From Bdellovibrio bacteriovorus (GTDB lineage Bacteria; Bdellovibrionota; Bdellovibrionia; Bdellovibrionales; Bdellovibrionaceae), in assembly GCF_001592735.1 (NCBI RefSeq), contig NZ_LUKE01000003.1, positions 248,001-312,000 on the forward strand: a stretch of DNA of 64,000 bases. Direction: 5' to 3'. Shown here piece after piece: positions 27,562 through 35,159 of the stretch. Under the pieces are notes generated by a model. The model saw only the letters and a program-made list of their open reading frames with translations, ran no database searches and was not told the origin of the DNA. Within the stretch, counting starts at the first letter, position 1. The number at the start of each line of letters is the position of its first letter. The position numbers and the translations under genes are program-made.

Positions 27562-28359
27562 TTGTTTAAGATTTTCGGGGCCGTGGCCCTTTCATTTGTG
27601 ATTTCAACGCAAAGTTTGGCGGCATCAGCGCCGAGCTGTCAGCATATTTTTTTAAATAAAAATGCCGCGCGCTTGGAATTACAAGAAATCTTAAAAGAAA
27701 ATTACAATTTAGATTCGCACTCGATCCTGCAAAAAATGATTTTAAAATACAGCGCCCGCAGATTAAATAAATCTTTCGGGTCCACCCCCCGTGACTTGCA
27801 AGAATCCATCGTGCAGGTGGATCGCATGATTCAAATTGCAGAAAGCCTGGGTTCTGTCAGTGAAAAAGGAAGCTACCTAGAAAAAGACTGGGTTCGTCGC
27901 GAGGTTTTATCTAAAAGTGTGCAAGATATCATGCGCTCGTATGGTTATGAGACGGCCCAAGCTAAAACCATCTTTAAAAAGATTTTCTCTAACCGCGCGG
28001 TAAGATTTTTAATTAATCCCGGTGAATTGCCCTTCATCCCGGATCGCCCCGTGCCTCCGGCGATCTTAGAAAAAATGTTTCGCGAAGGGCCGGAATCTGT
28101 GCGCACCGAAATGCGCGAGTTCTATGAATCACAAAAGCAGTACAACGTGGATTCATACCGTACTGTGGCCAAACTTTATAAGTGGGTTGCCGTTTCGATT
28201 TTTGCAATTTTAGCCTGGGATCATTTTGAAGAAAGCCGAGAGCAAATAAAAGAAGATCAAAAAAATAAGTTTACGAACTCCTTAGATGACTTGGACGAAA
28301 TGCTATCGGTTTTAGATGAAGAATTTGAGCGTCGAGGACTTTATAAAGATTCAAAATAA
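27562..28359 (+). CDS. Exported hypothetical protein between two paralogues
   Basis: 265 residues. The start is a TTG at 27562, supported by GGAG 7 bases upstream that overlaps the preceding stop, and by the signal peptide that follows (residues 1-20, ending SLAAS). The mature protein is helical and charged, with one hydrophobic segment near the C-terminus (about 212-228) and an acidic coiled-coil-like tail. Not similar to its neighbours. Function unknown; co-transcription with the flanking paralogues is likely. Confidence 0.7.
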   Translation: MFKIFGAVALSFVISTQSLAASAPSCQHIFLNKNAARLELQEILKENYNLDSHSILQKMILKYSARRLNKSFGSTPRDLQESIVQVDRMIQIAESLGSVSEKGSYLEKDWVRREVLSKSVQDIMRSYGYETAQAKTIFKKIFSNRAVRFLINPGELPFIPDRPVPPAILEKMFREGPESVRTEMREFYESQKQYNVDSYRTVAKLYKWVAVSIFAILAWDHFEESREQIKEDQKNKFTNSLDDLDEMLSVLDEEFERRGLYKDSK

Positions 28360-28384
28360 AGCAAAACAATAAAAGGGAGAATCT

Positions 28385-28936
28385 ATGAAAAAAAGAACAG
28401 TATTGATGGCCGGAATTTTGGCAATGCATACGATGGGTGCAAGTCTGGCCATGGCAAACCAAGGTGGTTTGACAGAGCGGCAACAACAACTAATCCAGTT
28501 GATGGAAGAAAAAGGGGCCAAACAAGCCATCCGCCAAATGTCTAACGAAGAGCTGTTAGCGGCCCGCGAAGACCTGCGCACGATCATCACGACATTGCGC
28601 GCGGACTTTGCCATTGCAGAACTTCAAGATGGTGAGCGTTTAGGTTATAAAGTGCGCACCGCCGGTCTTTACGGCGTGGGTGCTGCCGGCGCTATTTTCA
28701 TCTTAGGCATCATTGATGAATCCGTGGGATTTGGAAGCCGCGTTGCGGGTCCCGACAAGGGCGGCAGTATCATGGCAGGTATGATCATTGGCGCTTTGGT
28801 CGGAACAGCCGCGGTGGCTACGACTACAGTCGGACAAGCCATGGTGTGGTTGACTCCTAGTGAAGCGGCCGTAGTTCAGGATAAGCTTGATCTTATGGTG
28901 AAGGCTTTAAATCAGCTGGATAGCCGTTTGAAATAA
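28385..28936 (+). CDS. Exported hypothetical protein, paralogue B
   Basis: 183 residues. Signal peptide (residues 1-24, ending LAMA), then a helix with ELLAAREDLRTIITTLRADF, two hydrophobic segments and the ending GQAMVWLTPSEAAVVQDKLD. It aligns over most of its length with the gene at 26973 (shared EEL..A..DLR.I...L..D, GQ.MVWLTPS.A..VQ..LD), so the two arose by duplication. Ribosome site AAAGGGAGA. Function unknown. Confidence 0.75.
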   Translation: MKKRTVLMAGILAMHTMGASLAMANQGGLTERQQQLIQLMEEKGAKQAIRQMSNEELLAAREDLRTIITTLRADFAIAELQDGERLGYKVRTAGLYGVGAAGAIFILGIIDESVGFGSRVAGPDKGGSIMAGMIIGALVGTAAVATTTVGQAMVWLTPSEAAVVQDKLDLMVKALNQLDSRLK

Positions 28937-28954
28937 CTTAAGTTTACGAATTGA

Positions 28955-28990
28955 CGAAGCGCATCCTGGATTGCTCCTAGATGCGCTTCG
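28955..28990. terminator. Strong hairpin after the paralogue operon
   Basis: CGAAGCGCATC and GATGCGCTTCG pair perfectly over 11 bp, and the stem continues past a two-base mismatch to a TTGC loop. There is no T run after it. It lies 18 bases past the stop at 28936 and 29 bases before the tRNA, so it probably protects or ends the upstream transcript. Confidence 0.5.
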
Positions 28991-29019
28991 GTGCTAGTTT
29001 AGTCCTTCCAATATCTTGT

Positions 29020-29095
29020 GCGGATATAGCGTAGTTGGTAGCGCGCTTCCTTGACATGGAAGAGGTCACTGGTTCGAGTCCAGTTATTCGCACCA
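29020..29095 (+). tRNA. tRNA-Val (anticodon GAC)
   Basis: 76 bases with the 3' CCA encoded. The acceptor stem GCGGATA / TATTCGC pairs with one G-U. The anticodon arm CTTCC-TTGACAT-GGAAG gives anticodon GAC, reading GUC and GUU. The T arm ACTGG-TTCGAGT-CCAGT is canonical. Followed by a short T-rich stretch (ATTTTTCTC) that may end transcription. Confidence 0.95.
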
Positions 29096-29152
29096 ATTTT
29101 TCTCAATGATCCTGCTTCGCCTCTCCTCACTTAACTGCGAGTGTAAACTCTA

Positions 29153-29719
29153 ATGGCATTAATTTCTAACCGAAACAGAAAATCTAAAAACGGCAGAGAA
29201 GTAACTCTTAGAAATCCGTCCTTGAAAGATGCAGAGGCCTTGGTCAAGTTTGGCGTGATGGCAAACTCGGAAACTAAGTGCATGGTCACACTTCCAGAGG
29301 AATTTACCATCACTGTTGCGGACGAAGAGAAGTGGATAACGAAGCTTAATGAGTCAGAAAACTCACTTGCCGTAGTAGCCGAAATCAATGGAAGTATTGT
29401 CGGAATGATTGATTTCCATGGTCGTTCCAATAGAAAGCGGCTTGCGCACACCGGGGTCTTTGGTATGGCTTTGTATCCAGAGTTTCGCAATGAGGGCATT
29501 GGTCAAATGCTTATAGAGGCTTTGATTAGTTGGGCCGAGACCCATAAGGTAATTAGAAAAATTGGATTGGCCGTATTTTCCACCAATATCTCAGCCATTC
29601 ATCTATATAAAAAAATGGGCTTTGTGGAGGAGGGACGTAGATTTCGCGAGGTGCAACTTTCCCCCGGTGAATTTATCGACGACATTATGATGTATCGGTG
29701 GATTAATCCAGTGAACTGA
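29153..29719 (+). CDS. GNAT-family N-acetyltransferase
   Basis: 188 residues. GCN5-related acetyltransferase: strand AVVAEINGSIVGMIDF, the acetyl-CoA pyrophosphate loop in YPEFRNEGIGQMLIE (Q/RxxGxG/A type) and the C-terminal NISAIHLYKKMGFVEEG motif. Resembles the RimI/YkkB-like branch that acetylates small molecules or proteins. Substrate not identifiable. It lies 57 bases downstream of the tRNA with no visible ribosome site of strength. Confidence 0.85.
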   Translation: MALISNRNRKSKNGREVTLRNPSLKDAEALVKFGVMANSETKCMVTLPEEFTITVADEEKWITKLNESENSLAVVAEINGSIVGMIDFHGRSNRKRLAHTGVFGMALYPEFRNEGIGQMLIEALISWAETHKVIRKIGLAVFSTNISAIHLYKKMGFVEEGRRFREVQLSPGEFIDDIMMYRWINPVN

Positions 29720-29759
29720 ACCCCTACATTTTCGCGCTGCAGAACCGTTGCGGTGGTGA

Positions 29760-30311
29760 TTATGCCTCCAAATACATGGTCAAGTTGTCTGAAGCTTCGC
29801 CGCTAGGAAGAATGTAAGCATTGGGGAAGGTCCCGGCTTTTTTAAAGCCCAGCTTTTCATACATTTTTACCGCGGCAGAGTTGTTTGTCATGACATCCAG
29901 TTCGATGATCGTAACGTGATTAAAGCGCTTCATATTTTCGATAAGCGTGCTCATCAGCTTCATACCTAAACCGCAGCCTCGATAATCTTGGTGAATGCTC
30001 ACGCCTAATCCGGCGCGGTGTTTTCTTTTGATGTCTTTATAGCTGTGCCCATTGCAAAGACCTACCATCTTTGAATCATGAAAGGCGGCTAGGATGATAT
30101 CCGAATCACTGGTCGCACTGTCTTGAAACCATTTCAGCTGATTTTCCAGCGTCTTCTGGCGGAATCTTTCTGGGGTCGAAAGAATATACGGACTGTGGGC
30201 AGCCACTTCGATCATCATGTCTAAAGTCATTTGCGCTTCGGACTCGCGCGGTGTGCGGATTTCGATTTTCTGACCTGTCTTTGAAGTAAAAAATAAACTT
30301 TCTTGGATCAT
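29760..30311 (-). CDS. GNAT-family N-acetyltransferase
   Basis: 183 residues with the start placed at 30311, where GGACGG precedes the ATG; an in-frame ATG nine codons earlier is possible but lacks a ribosome site. GNAT motifs: HQDYRGCGLGMKLMS as the acetyl-CoA loop and NNSAAVKMYEKLGFKKAG at the C-terminus. It is a different branch from the adjacent acetyltransferase and converges on it with 40 bases between the stops. Substrate unknown. Confidence 0.85.
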   Translation of the reverse strand: MIQESLFFTSKTGQKIEIRTPRESEAQMTLDMMIEVAAHSPYILSTPERFRQKTLENQLKWFQDSATSDSDIILAAFHDSKMVGLCNGHSYKDIKRKHRAGLGVSIHQDYRGCGLGMKLMSTLIENMKRFNHVTIIELDVMTNNSAAVKMYEKLGFKKAGTFPNAYILPSGEASDNLTMYLEA

Positions 30312-30432
30312 TGAAGCACCGTCCTTAAAAATCATCATAGCTATCTAAGGCCGTGCAGGTCTAATTGAATGTTTTTATTTAAGTCATAACCAAAACTCGA
30401 GTTCCAAAATGGAATCAGACCTTGGATTTGTT

Positions 30433-31239
30433 TTACTTTCCTAACAGTGGGTAAAAATCAAAATTGTAAACGTAAGCGACTTCTTCCGGGGATTTTTCGA
30501 CGATCTTCATGTGATTTTTTAATTCCGCTAAAAGCAGTTCTTTGATTTTAAATGCATCTTCGCGGGACAGACTTAAACAGGCCGAGTAGTGAATATTTTC
30601 TGGCTGCACAAAGCGCAGGTTTTGGAGGGCATGCAAGCGCCAGTTCGAGTGATGTTTTAAAATCGTCGATGAGTCATTCCCCAAGTGCATGTGTTGAGAG
30701 CCCGAAACAAGCTCACCGTTTTTTTCACTTAATAAGCCAATCTTAATCATAAAATCGACCATGTCTTGAACTTGTTCGCGTGAAAGCTTTAAGGCTTCAG
30801 CGATTTTTTCAACACGACGAAATTCAGGGATGGGGATGAGCACGTGAATAGCGCCGTAATAGGGATTTGAATAAAAGCGTTCACGATCTGCGGCTGAAAT
30901 TTCAGTCTGTACTTCCAGGCGTTTTTTTATATTCAAACGCTCCTTGCGTTGGGCTTCGATTTTATCTTGGAAACGTTTTTTTAGTTCGCGAGTGCCGGCG
31001 CGATCTTTCATCAGCAGCAAAAGAAAGTATTCACCTTCATCATAAGTGTGTGAAAGAAAGCCGTTGATGGATTCACCTTGCTCTAACGAAAAATCGCCCT
31101 TTTCTTTGAGGACTTGGGATACGAAGGTGGTGTGCACGCCAATTGCTTCTGCTAGTTTCTTGCGAAGCCCGGTTCTAGAACCCTCAGACCCCAGTTTTTC
31201 CACTAAATAAGGGCGATAATCGGTAAAATTCCAAATCAT
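30433..31239 (-). CDS. TIGR02147-family regulatory protein
   Basis: 268 residues. The N-terminus (IWNFTDYRPYLVEKL) with a following helix-turn-helix-like segment (RKKLAEAIGVHTTFVSQVLK), and the long C-terminal domain with FYSNPYYGAIHVL and a winged-helix-like middle (EALKLSREQVQDMVDFMIKI), match the TIGR02147/DUF4423 family found in Bdellovibrio and Fibrobacter relatives. Members are presumed transcriptional regulators; none here has a known target. It is divergent from a lipoprotein gene, 200 bases apart. Confidence 0.75.
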   Translation of the reverse strand: MIWNFTDYRPYLVEKLGSEGSRTGLRKKLAEAIGVHTTFVSQVLKEKGDFSLEQGESINGFLSHTYDEGEYFLLLLMKDRAGTRELKKRFQDKIEAQRKERLNIKKRLEVQTEISAADRERFYSNPYYGAIHVLIPIPEFRRVEKIAEALKLSREQVQDMVDFMIKIGLLSEKNGELVSGSQHMHLGNDSSTILKHHSNWRLHALQNLRFVQPENIHYSACLSLSREDAFKIKELLLAELKNHMKIVEKSPEEVAYVYNFDFYPLLGK

Positions 31240-31278
31240 AAAAGTCTCGCAAATTCAGTATGTTACATAATTAGATAG

Positions 31279-31290
31279 AGTTTTAGTCTA
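31279..31290. repeat. 12-mer shared with the 35086 region
   Basis: AGTTTTAGTCTA occurs here, between the TIGR02147 regulator and the lipoprotein gene, and again at 35086-35097, between the MscS gene and another lipoprotein gene. Both copies lie in divergent intergenic regions. It may be a shared regulator site or chance. Confidence 0.4.
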
Positions 31291-31439
31291 TTTAATATTG
31301 ATAAATTTAGCAAATAAATCTGTCGCAATGCGGCAATTTTAAGTAAAACGTCTCAGAACGAAACGGCGGGCTTTTAAGAATTCCCTCGAAAGCCTGCTTT
31401 AAGTATCTAAATTGCAGAACAAATTAGAAGGGTAACACT

Positions 31440-32516
31440 ATGAAAAAGACAATCGCACTTCTAACATTCGCGTCCATGCTTAGCGCCTGTACTCCAGAGG
31501 CTAAGGTGCAAATGGTTCCATCTGGCGCCACGCCAAACCCTGAAGCAACGGCTTCAAAAAACAACACCATCGAAGGCACGGTGAATGGCGGAGGCGGAAA
31601 AGGGGTCCTTTGTAAAAAGAATGGACAGGAAACGCTTGAGATTTTGGATCTTTATGAAGGTCGTCTTTTATACGATCTGAAGTATACAAAATTTCAGTCA
31701 CTGGAAGATGCGTCAGTGGATGAAGTTTTGGGTGAGGTCGCACAAGCCTATATGACTTATGCAAGTGAACCTGTATGGGCCAGTCTGACGACAGATGAGG
31801 CGATGAAGAACGCCATGATCGGTTTTAAAAACCTTATCCGTTTTGTTGATGACGGAGTTTCTTTGAAGGCCACAAACGATTCGAATGAGGCTTTTGTGGA
31901 GGCCGGGTGTGAAGTTAAGCAGATTGCGGTTTATTACGATGAAAACATTCTGTTAGTTGATAAAAAGCTATGGAATAAACTAGATAACGTAAACAAGGCG
32001 GCCCTGGTACTCCATGAAGCTTTTTACCAACAAGAAAGAAAAATCAAAGAAAAGACAACTTCGGTCAGTACGCGCCGGTTTGTATCTCATATCATGTCGG
32101 ACAGCGGGCTTGATACTTCTTTTGCAACGGGAGACCGAGATCAGATTTATTACTGCTCAGTTCAAAAGCAGGTGGATGGTACGAGCTACTTAACTTTCCT
32201 TTACTTGATTCCTGAAGGGGACCAAACAAATCCTTCCGTCAAAATCCGCACGTCATATCCGTTTGGGAATAGTGGTATTTCTCTGGTTAGCGATAAATCA
32301 GGGGCAAAGGCAGAGCTTCGCCGTACGGTAACCATCCCGCATATGACTGTAGAAAAACTCTTGGCTGATGATGGTACAAAAAATGAATTTTACGAAGTGT
32401 ATGAAGACACGCGCCGCGGAGCTATTTACCCTGTGGGTTCCTACGACCTAGCGTCGTACTTGAAAGACTGCCACAAGCTTTCTGAATCGAGTGAAAGATT
32501 GAAGTTAAACAAATAA
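31440..32516 (+). CDS. Hypothetical lipoprotein
   Basis: 358 residues. Lipoprotein signal with lipobox LSAC (Cys17). The mature protein begins with a low-complexity linker and a glycine patch (NGGGGKGVLC). A segment AALVLHEAFYQQ recalls a zincin HExxH helix but lacks the second histidine, so catalysis is doubtful. Secreted or envelope-anchored. Other Bdellovibrio-type lipoproteins have the same NGGGGKGV start, but I know no function. Confidence 0.7.
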   Translation: MKKTIALLTFASMLSACTPEAKVQMVPSGATPNPEATASKNNTIEGTVNGGGGKGVLCKKNGQETLEILDLYEGRLLYDLKYTKFQSLEDASVDEVLGEVAQAYMTYASEPVWASLTTDEAMKNAMIGFKNLIRFVDDGVSLKATNDSNEAFVEAGCEVKQIAVYYDENILLVDKKLWNKLDNVNKAALVLHEAFYQQERKIKEKTTSVSTRRFVSHIMSDSGLDTSFATGDRDQIYYCSVQKQVDGTSYLTFLYLIPEGDQTNPSVKIRTSYPFGNSGISLVSDKSGAKAELRRTVTIPHMTVEKLLADDGTKNEFYEVYEDTRRGAIYPVGSYDLASYLKDCHKLSESSERLKLNK

Positions 32517-32565
32517 TTTGTGATTCCACAGTTTTAAAAAATCACTAACGCTAAAAGTTAAATTT

Positions 32566-32610
32566 AAATCTTCTTCAAGAAAGGGAATATACTTTTCTTG
32601 AAGGAGATTT
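32566..32610 (+). promoter_or_regulatory. Hairpin covering the ribosome site of the GST gene
   Basis: AAATCTTCTTCAAGAAA (32566-32582) pairs with TTTCTTGAAGGAGATTT (32594-32610) over 17 bp with a single G-U, around an 11-base loop. The right arm contains the ribosome site AAGGAGAT and ends 3 bases before the ATG at 32614. In mRNA it would hide the ribosome site. The run of six T at the end also allows a terminator reading. Confidence 0.7.
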
Positions 32611-32613
32611 TTT

Positions 32614-33231
32614 ATGATCGATCTATACACCGCCGCCACGCCCAACGGACAAAAGGCTCATCTTATGCTTGAAGAATTGGGCATCCCTTACAAACTTCAC
32701 AAAGTAAATCTAAAAGACCTGGAGCAAAAGAAGCCCGAATTCTTAGCGATGAATCCCAATGGTCGCATTCCGGTGATGGTGGATCATGAAGGGCCGAATA
32801 AAAAAGAAGTCACGGTTTTTGAAAGCGCGGCTATTTTGTATTACTTGGCTGAACGTCACCATAAATTCGGTGGTCACCATTTAGAAGAAAAAGCCCAAAT
32901 CATGCAGTGGATGATGTATCAAATGTCCGCAGTCGGGCCGATGTTTGGAAACTACTATTTCGGTAAGACGTCTTTAAAGCCGGAAAACCCCGGATTTATC
33001 GAGCGCTTTGAGAAAGAATCAAAACGCATCATCACGGTATTAGAAACTCAATTAGGCCGTCACACTTATTTTGCGGGCAGCGAATACACCATCGCCGATA
33101 TGTGCATGTTCTTCTGGATTAATAACTTTTTTAAAGCCAATCCAGATTGGTTTGCCGCTACACCCGGGATTCGTCGTTGGATTGGTCAAGTGGCAGAGCG
33201 TCCTGCGGTTCAGAAGGTACTTCAGGCTTAA
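32614..33231 (+). CDS. Glutathione S-transferase (YfcG-like)
   Basis: 205 residues. A thioredoxin-like N-terminal domain (IDLYTAATPNGQKAHLMLEE, then MNPNGRIPVMVD with the cis-proline, and VFESAAILYYLAE with the glutathione-binding ESxAI) followed by the all-helical C-terminal domain (TIADMCMFFWI). The start TAATPNGQK resembles the Nu-class YfcG/YghU group, which act as disulfide reductases. A hairpin covers its ribosome site. Its 3' end overlaps the opposing ttcA gene by 74 bases. Confidence 0.88.
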   Translation: MIDLYTAATPNGQKAHLMLEELGIPYKLHKVNLKDLEQKKPEFLAMNPNGRIPVMVDHEGPNKKEVTVFESAAILYYLAERHHKFGGHHLEEKAQIMQWMMYQMSAVGPMFGNYYFGKTSLKPENPGFIERFEKESKRIITVLETQLGRHTYFAGSEYTIADMCMFFWINNFFKANPDWFAATPGIRRWIGQVAERPAVQKVLQA

Positions 33232-34009
33232 GTCCGCGGAAGTCCCAAATCTCATGATCCATCAGCTGACTTGGTTTGACATTGCCAAGCGCTGTTTGGA
33301 TCGATGAATAAATATTAGGAATTTCTTTTTCTAAATCACGCACCAGTTTTTTAATGCGCACGCGCTTTAAACCATCTTGTGATCCGCAAAGATTGCACGG
33401 AATGATCGGGAATTTCCAGACGTCCGCCAACGCTTCGATATCACGCTCTGAAACATAAGTTAACGGGCGTACTAAGATATTGCGACCGTCATCGGATTTT
33501 AACTTGGGCGGCATCGCCCCTAAAGTTCCAATGTAAAACAAATTCAGCAAAGCCGTGTGAACCACATCATCCCGATGATGACCTAACGCCAGTTTGGTAA
33601 AACCATGGGCGTGAGCATAATCATAAAGAATCGCGCGGCGCAGACGTGAACAAAGTGAACAGTAAGTCGTCCCTTGGACTTTTTCTTTGACGATGGAATA
33701 AGTATCGCGTTCCACCACGTGCAAGCGAACGCCCAAAGATTCAATCCAGGTTTTAAACGCCGTCGCATCAAAGCCGGGCTGTTTTTGATCTAGGATCGCG
33801 GCTTCAATTGTAAAATCAATTTCGGCGCGTTTTTGGATTTCGGTCAGCAACGCTAGTAAAATGCTGGAATCCTTGCCGCCAGAAACGCAGACCATGACCT
33901 TGTCGCCATTTTCAAACATATTAAACTCGCTCAAAGCTTGAACGATCTGTTTACGGATTTTAATGGCTAATGGGTGCTCGAAATCAACCGGGCTCTTGAC
34001 TGTGTTCAT
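33158..34009 (-). CDS. ttcA: tRNA 2-thiocytidine synthetase TtcA
   Basis: 283 residues. Thiolates cytidine 32 in tRNA with ATP and an iron-sulfur cluster. The PP-loop CVSGGKDSSI holds the ATP-binding SGGKDS (residues 43-48). Two cysteine pairs, C117/C120 (TYCSLCSRLRR) and C205/C208 (PCNLCGSQDG), are the cluster ligands. The 3' end overlaps the opposing GST gene by 74 bases, and the start overlaps the end of the MscS gene by 26 bases on the same strand. Confidence 0.92.
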   Translation of the reverse strand: MNTVKSPVDFEHPLAIKIRKQIVQALSEFNMFENGDKVMVCVSGGKDSSILLALLTEIQKRAEIDFTIEAAILDQKQPGFDATAFKTWIESLGVRLHVVERDTYSIVKEKVQGTTYCSLCSRLRRAILYDYAHAHGFTKLALGHHRDDVVHTALLNLFYIGTLGAMPPKLKSDDGRNILVRPLTYVSERDIEALADVWKFPIIPCNLCGSQDGLKRVRIKKLVRDLEKEIPNIYSSIQTALGNVKPSQLMDHEIWDFRGLKPEVPSEPQDALPLDQSNDESRV

Positions 34010-35048
34010 GGGCCGCAGTTTTATCCGAAACCTCGATGACTTGTCGAGCTAATTTAATGCCGGCTGAGCGTAAAGCCTCAATCCCTCGAGCATAAACCTT
34101 ATCGCCAATGGCAAATTGCGCCCCGTAATTATCCACGAAATACACGATCTTAAGCTCAATCCAGCTTTCGGTGGTGTCGGACACATAGGCCCACGGGGCG
34201 GGGATGCCGCGGATTTCTCCGATACCGGCAGCGGTGCGCTCTAGGACCTGTTTGGCATGTTCTATATTTTCCCCATAAGCCAGTTTAAAGATCTGACGAC
34301 GCACAATCGGATTGTCGGGCGGGGAGAAATTAGAAATCTGTGCGTTGGCCATAAAGCGATTTGATAAAGTGATTAATTCATCAGAAAAGCCAACAAGAGT
34401 TGTTGAACGCCAAGTGATTTCTCGCACTTGGCCAGTGGCTTTTTGTAAACCATTGACGACTTCTAACCAATCACCGATTTCAAAATTGCGATCCACTTGC
34501 AGTGAAATGCCGGCAAAAAGATTTCCCAAAGTGTCTTGCAAGGCTAAACCCAGGATGACGGAGGCTGCGGCCGATGTTGCTAGCAAAGGTCCTAGTTGCA
34601 ATCCAAAGACATGATTGATGCCCCAGAAAAAAAGAACGATCGAGGCGATCAAAGAAAAAATATTGACTAGCAACAAGGGCACGCCATGTTTCATCGAGCC
34701 CAAGAAAAGATACTGCAAAATAATCAATCGTGCGGTTTTTACGAAAACAACGTTACCCCACACAAAGGCCGCCAAAGCCACATAGGGCGTGGTTTTAGCA
34801 AGAGTGCCGATTTGGGCTTCGGAAGTTTGCAGGAAGATAAAAACTAAAAACAACCCGCTTAAAAAGACATAATGACGAAGCAAAGTGCGAAAGTGATTGC
34901 GAATGCTGCGATGACGTTCTTCGGAAGCTTCTTTTAAAAAAGACTTATAAAAAACCCAGGTGATCGCAATTAAGCACCCCAAAAGTATAAAAGGCTCAAG
35001 TTCCATAAGACTATAAAGTGCTTGGATTTTGATAAACTTATCTGCCAT
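33984..35048 (-). CDS. MscS-type mechanosensitive ion channel
   Basis: 354 residues. About four to five membrane segments in the first 170 residues, then the pore-lining helix and MscS beta domain (ILGLALQDTLGNLFAGISLQ, VDRNFEIGDWLEV, ITWRSTTLVGFSDELITLSN). The C-terminal alpha/beta vestibule follows. Likely releases solutes upon osmotic down-shift. Its stop lies inside the start of ttcA, so the two genes are probably one transcript, with a promoter between this gene and the lipoprotein gene at 35160. Confidence 0.88.
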   Translation of the reverse strand: MADKFIKIQALYSLMELEPFILLGCLIAITWVFYKSFLKEASEERHRSIRNHFRTLLRHYVFLSGLFLVFIFLQTSEAQIGTLAKTTPYVALAAFVWGNVVFVKTARLIILQYLFLGSMKHGVPLLLVNIFSLIASIVLFFWGINHVFGLQLGPLLATSAAASVILGLALQDTLGNLFAGISLQVDRNFEIGDWLEVVNGLQKATGQVREITWRSTTLVGFSDELITLSNRFMANAQISNFSPPDNPIVRRQIFKLAYGENIEHAKQVLERTAAGIGEIRGIPAPWAYVSDTTESWIELKIVYFVDNYGAQFAIGDKVYARGIEALRSAGIKLARQVIEVSDKTAAHEHSQEPG

Positions 35049-35085
35049 CGTGAAATGCCCTCTTTAAGTCTGATTATAGTGACTA

Positions 35086-35097
35086 AGTTTTAGTCTA
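35086..35097. repeat. 12-mer shared with the 31279 region
   Basis: Second copy of AGTTTTAGTCTA, in the 111-base gap between the divergent MscS gene and the NlpC/P60-like lipoprotein gene. Overlaps a short inverted repeat GACTAA-GTT-TTAGTC (35081-35095). Confidence 0.4.
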
Positions 35098-35159
35098 GTC
35101 GAGTCTAAAATTTTCTCAATGGGGTCCTGCGCCTCTCAATGCCTGCCGATAAGTTGAGC

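Noticed and set aside
29020-29719. tRNA gene followed by an acetyltransferase, as a possible integration site of a genomic island
   Set aside because: I find no direct repeat of the tRNA 3' end downstream, no integrase and no clear change in base composition.
31985-32040. VLHEAFYQQ in a lipoprotein as a possible zinc protease site
   Set aside because: The second histidine of HExxH is absent and no third ligand is evident, so a protease call is not supported.
35145-35152. GCCGATAA, identical to the -10 consensus of flagellar sigma-28 promoters, just before a lipoprotein gene
   Set aside because: There is no TAAA at the required distance upstream (ctgc is found), and the implied start of transcription would leave almost no leader. 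Probably chance.
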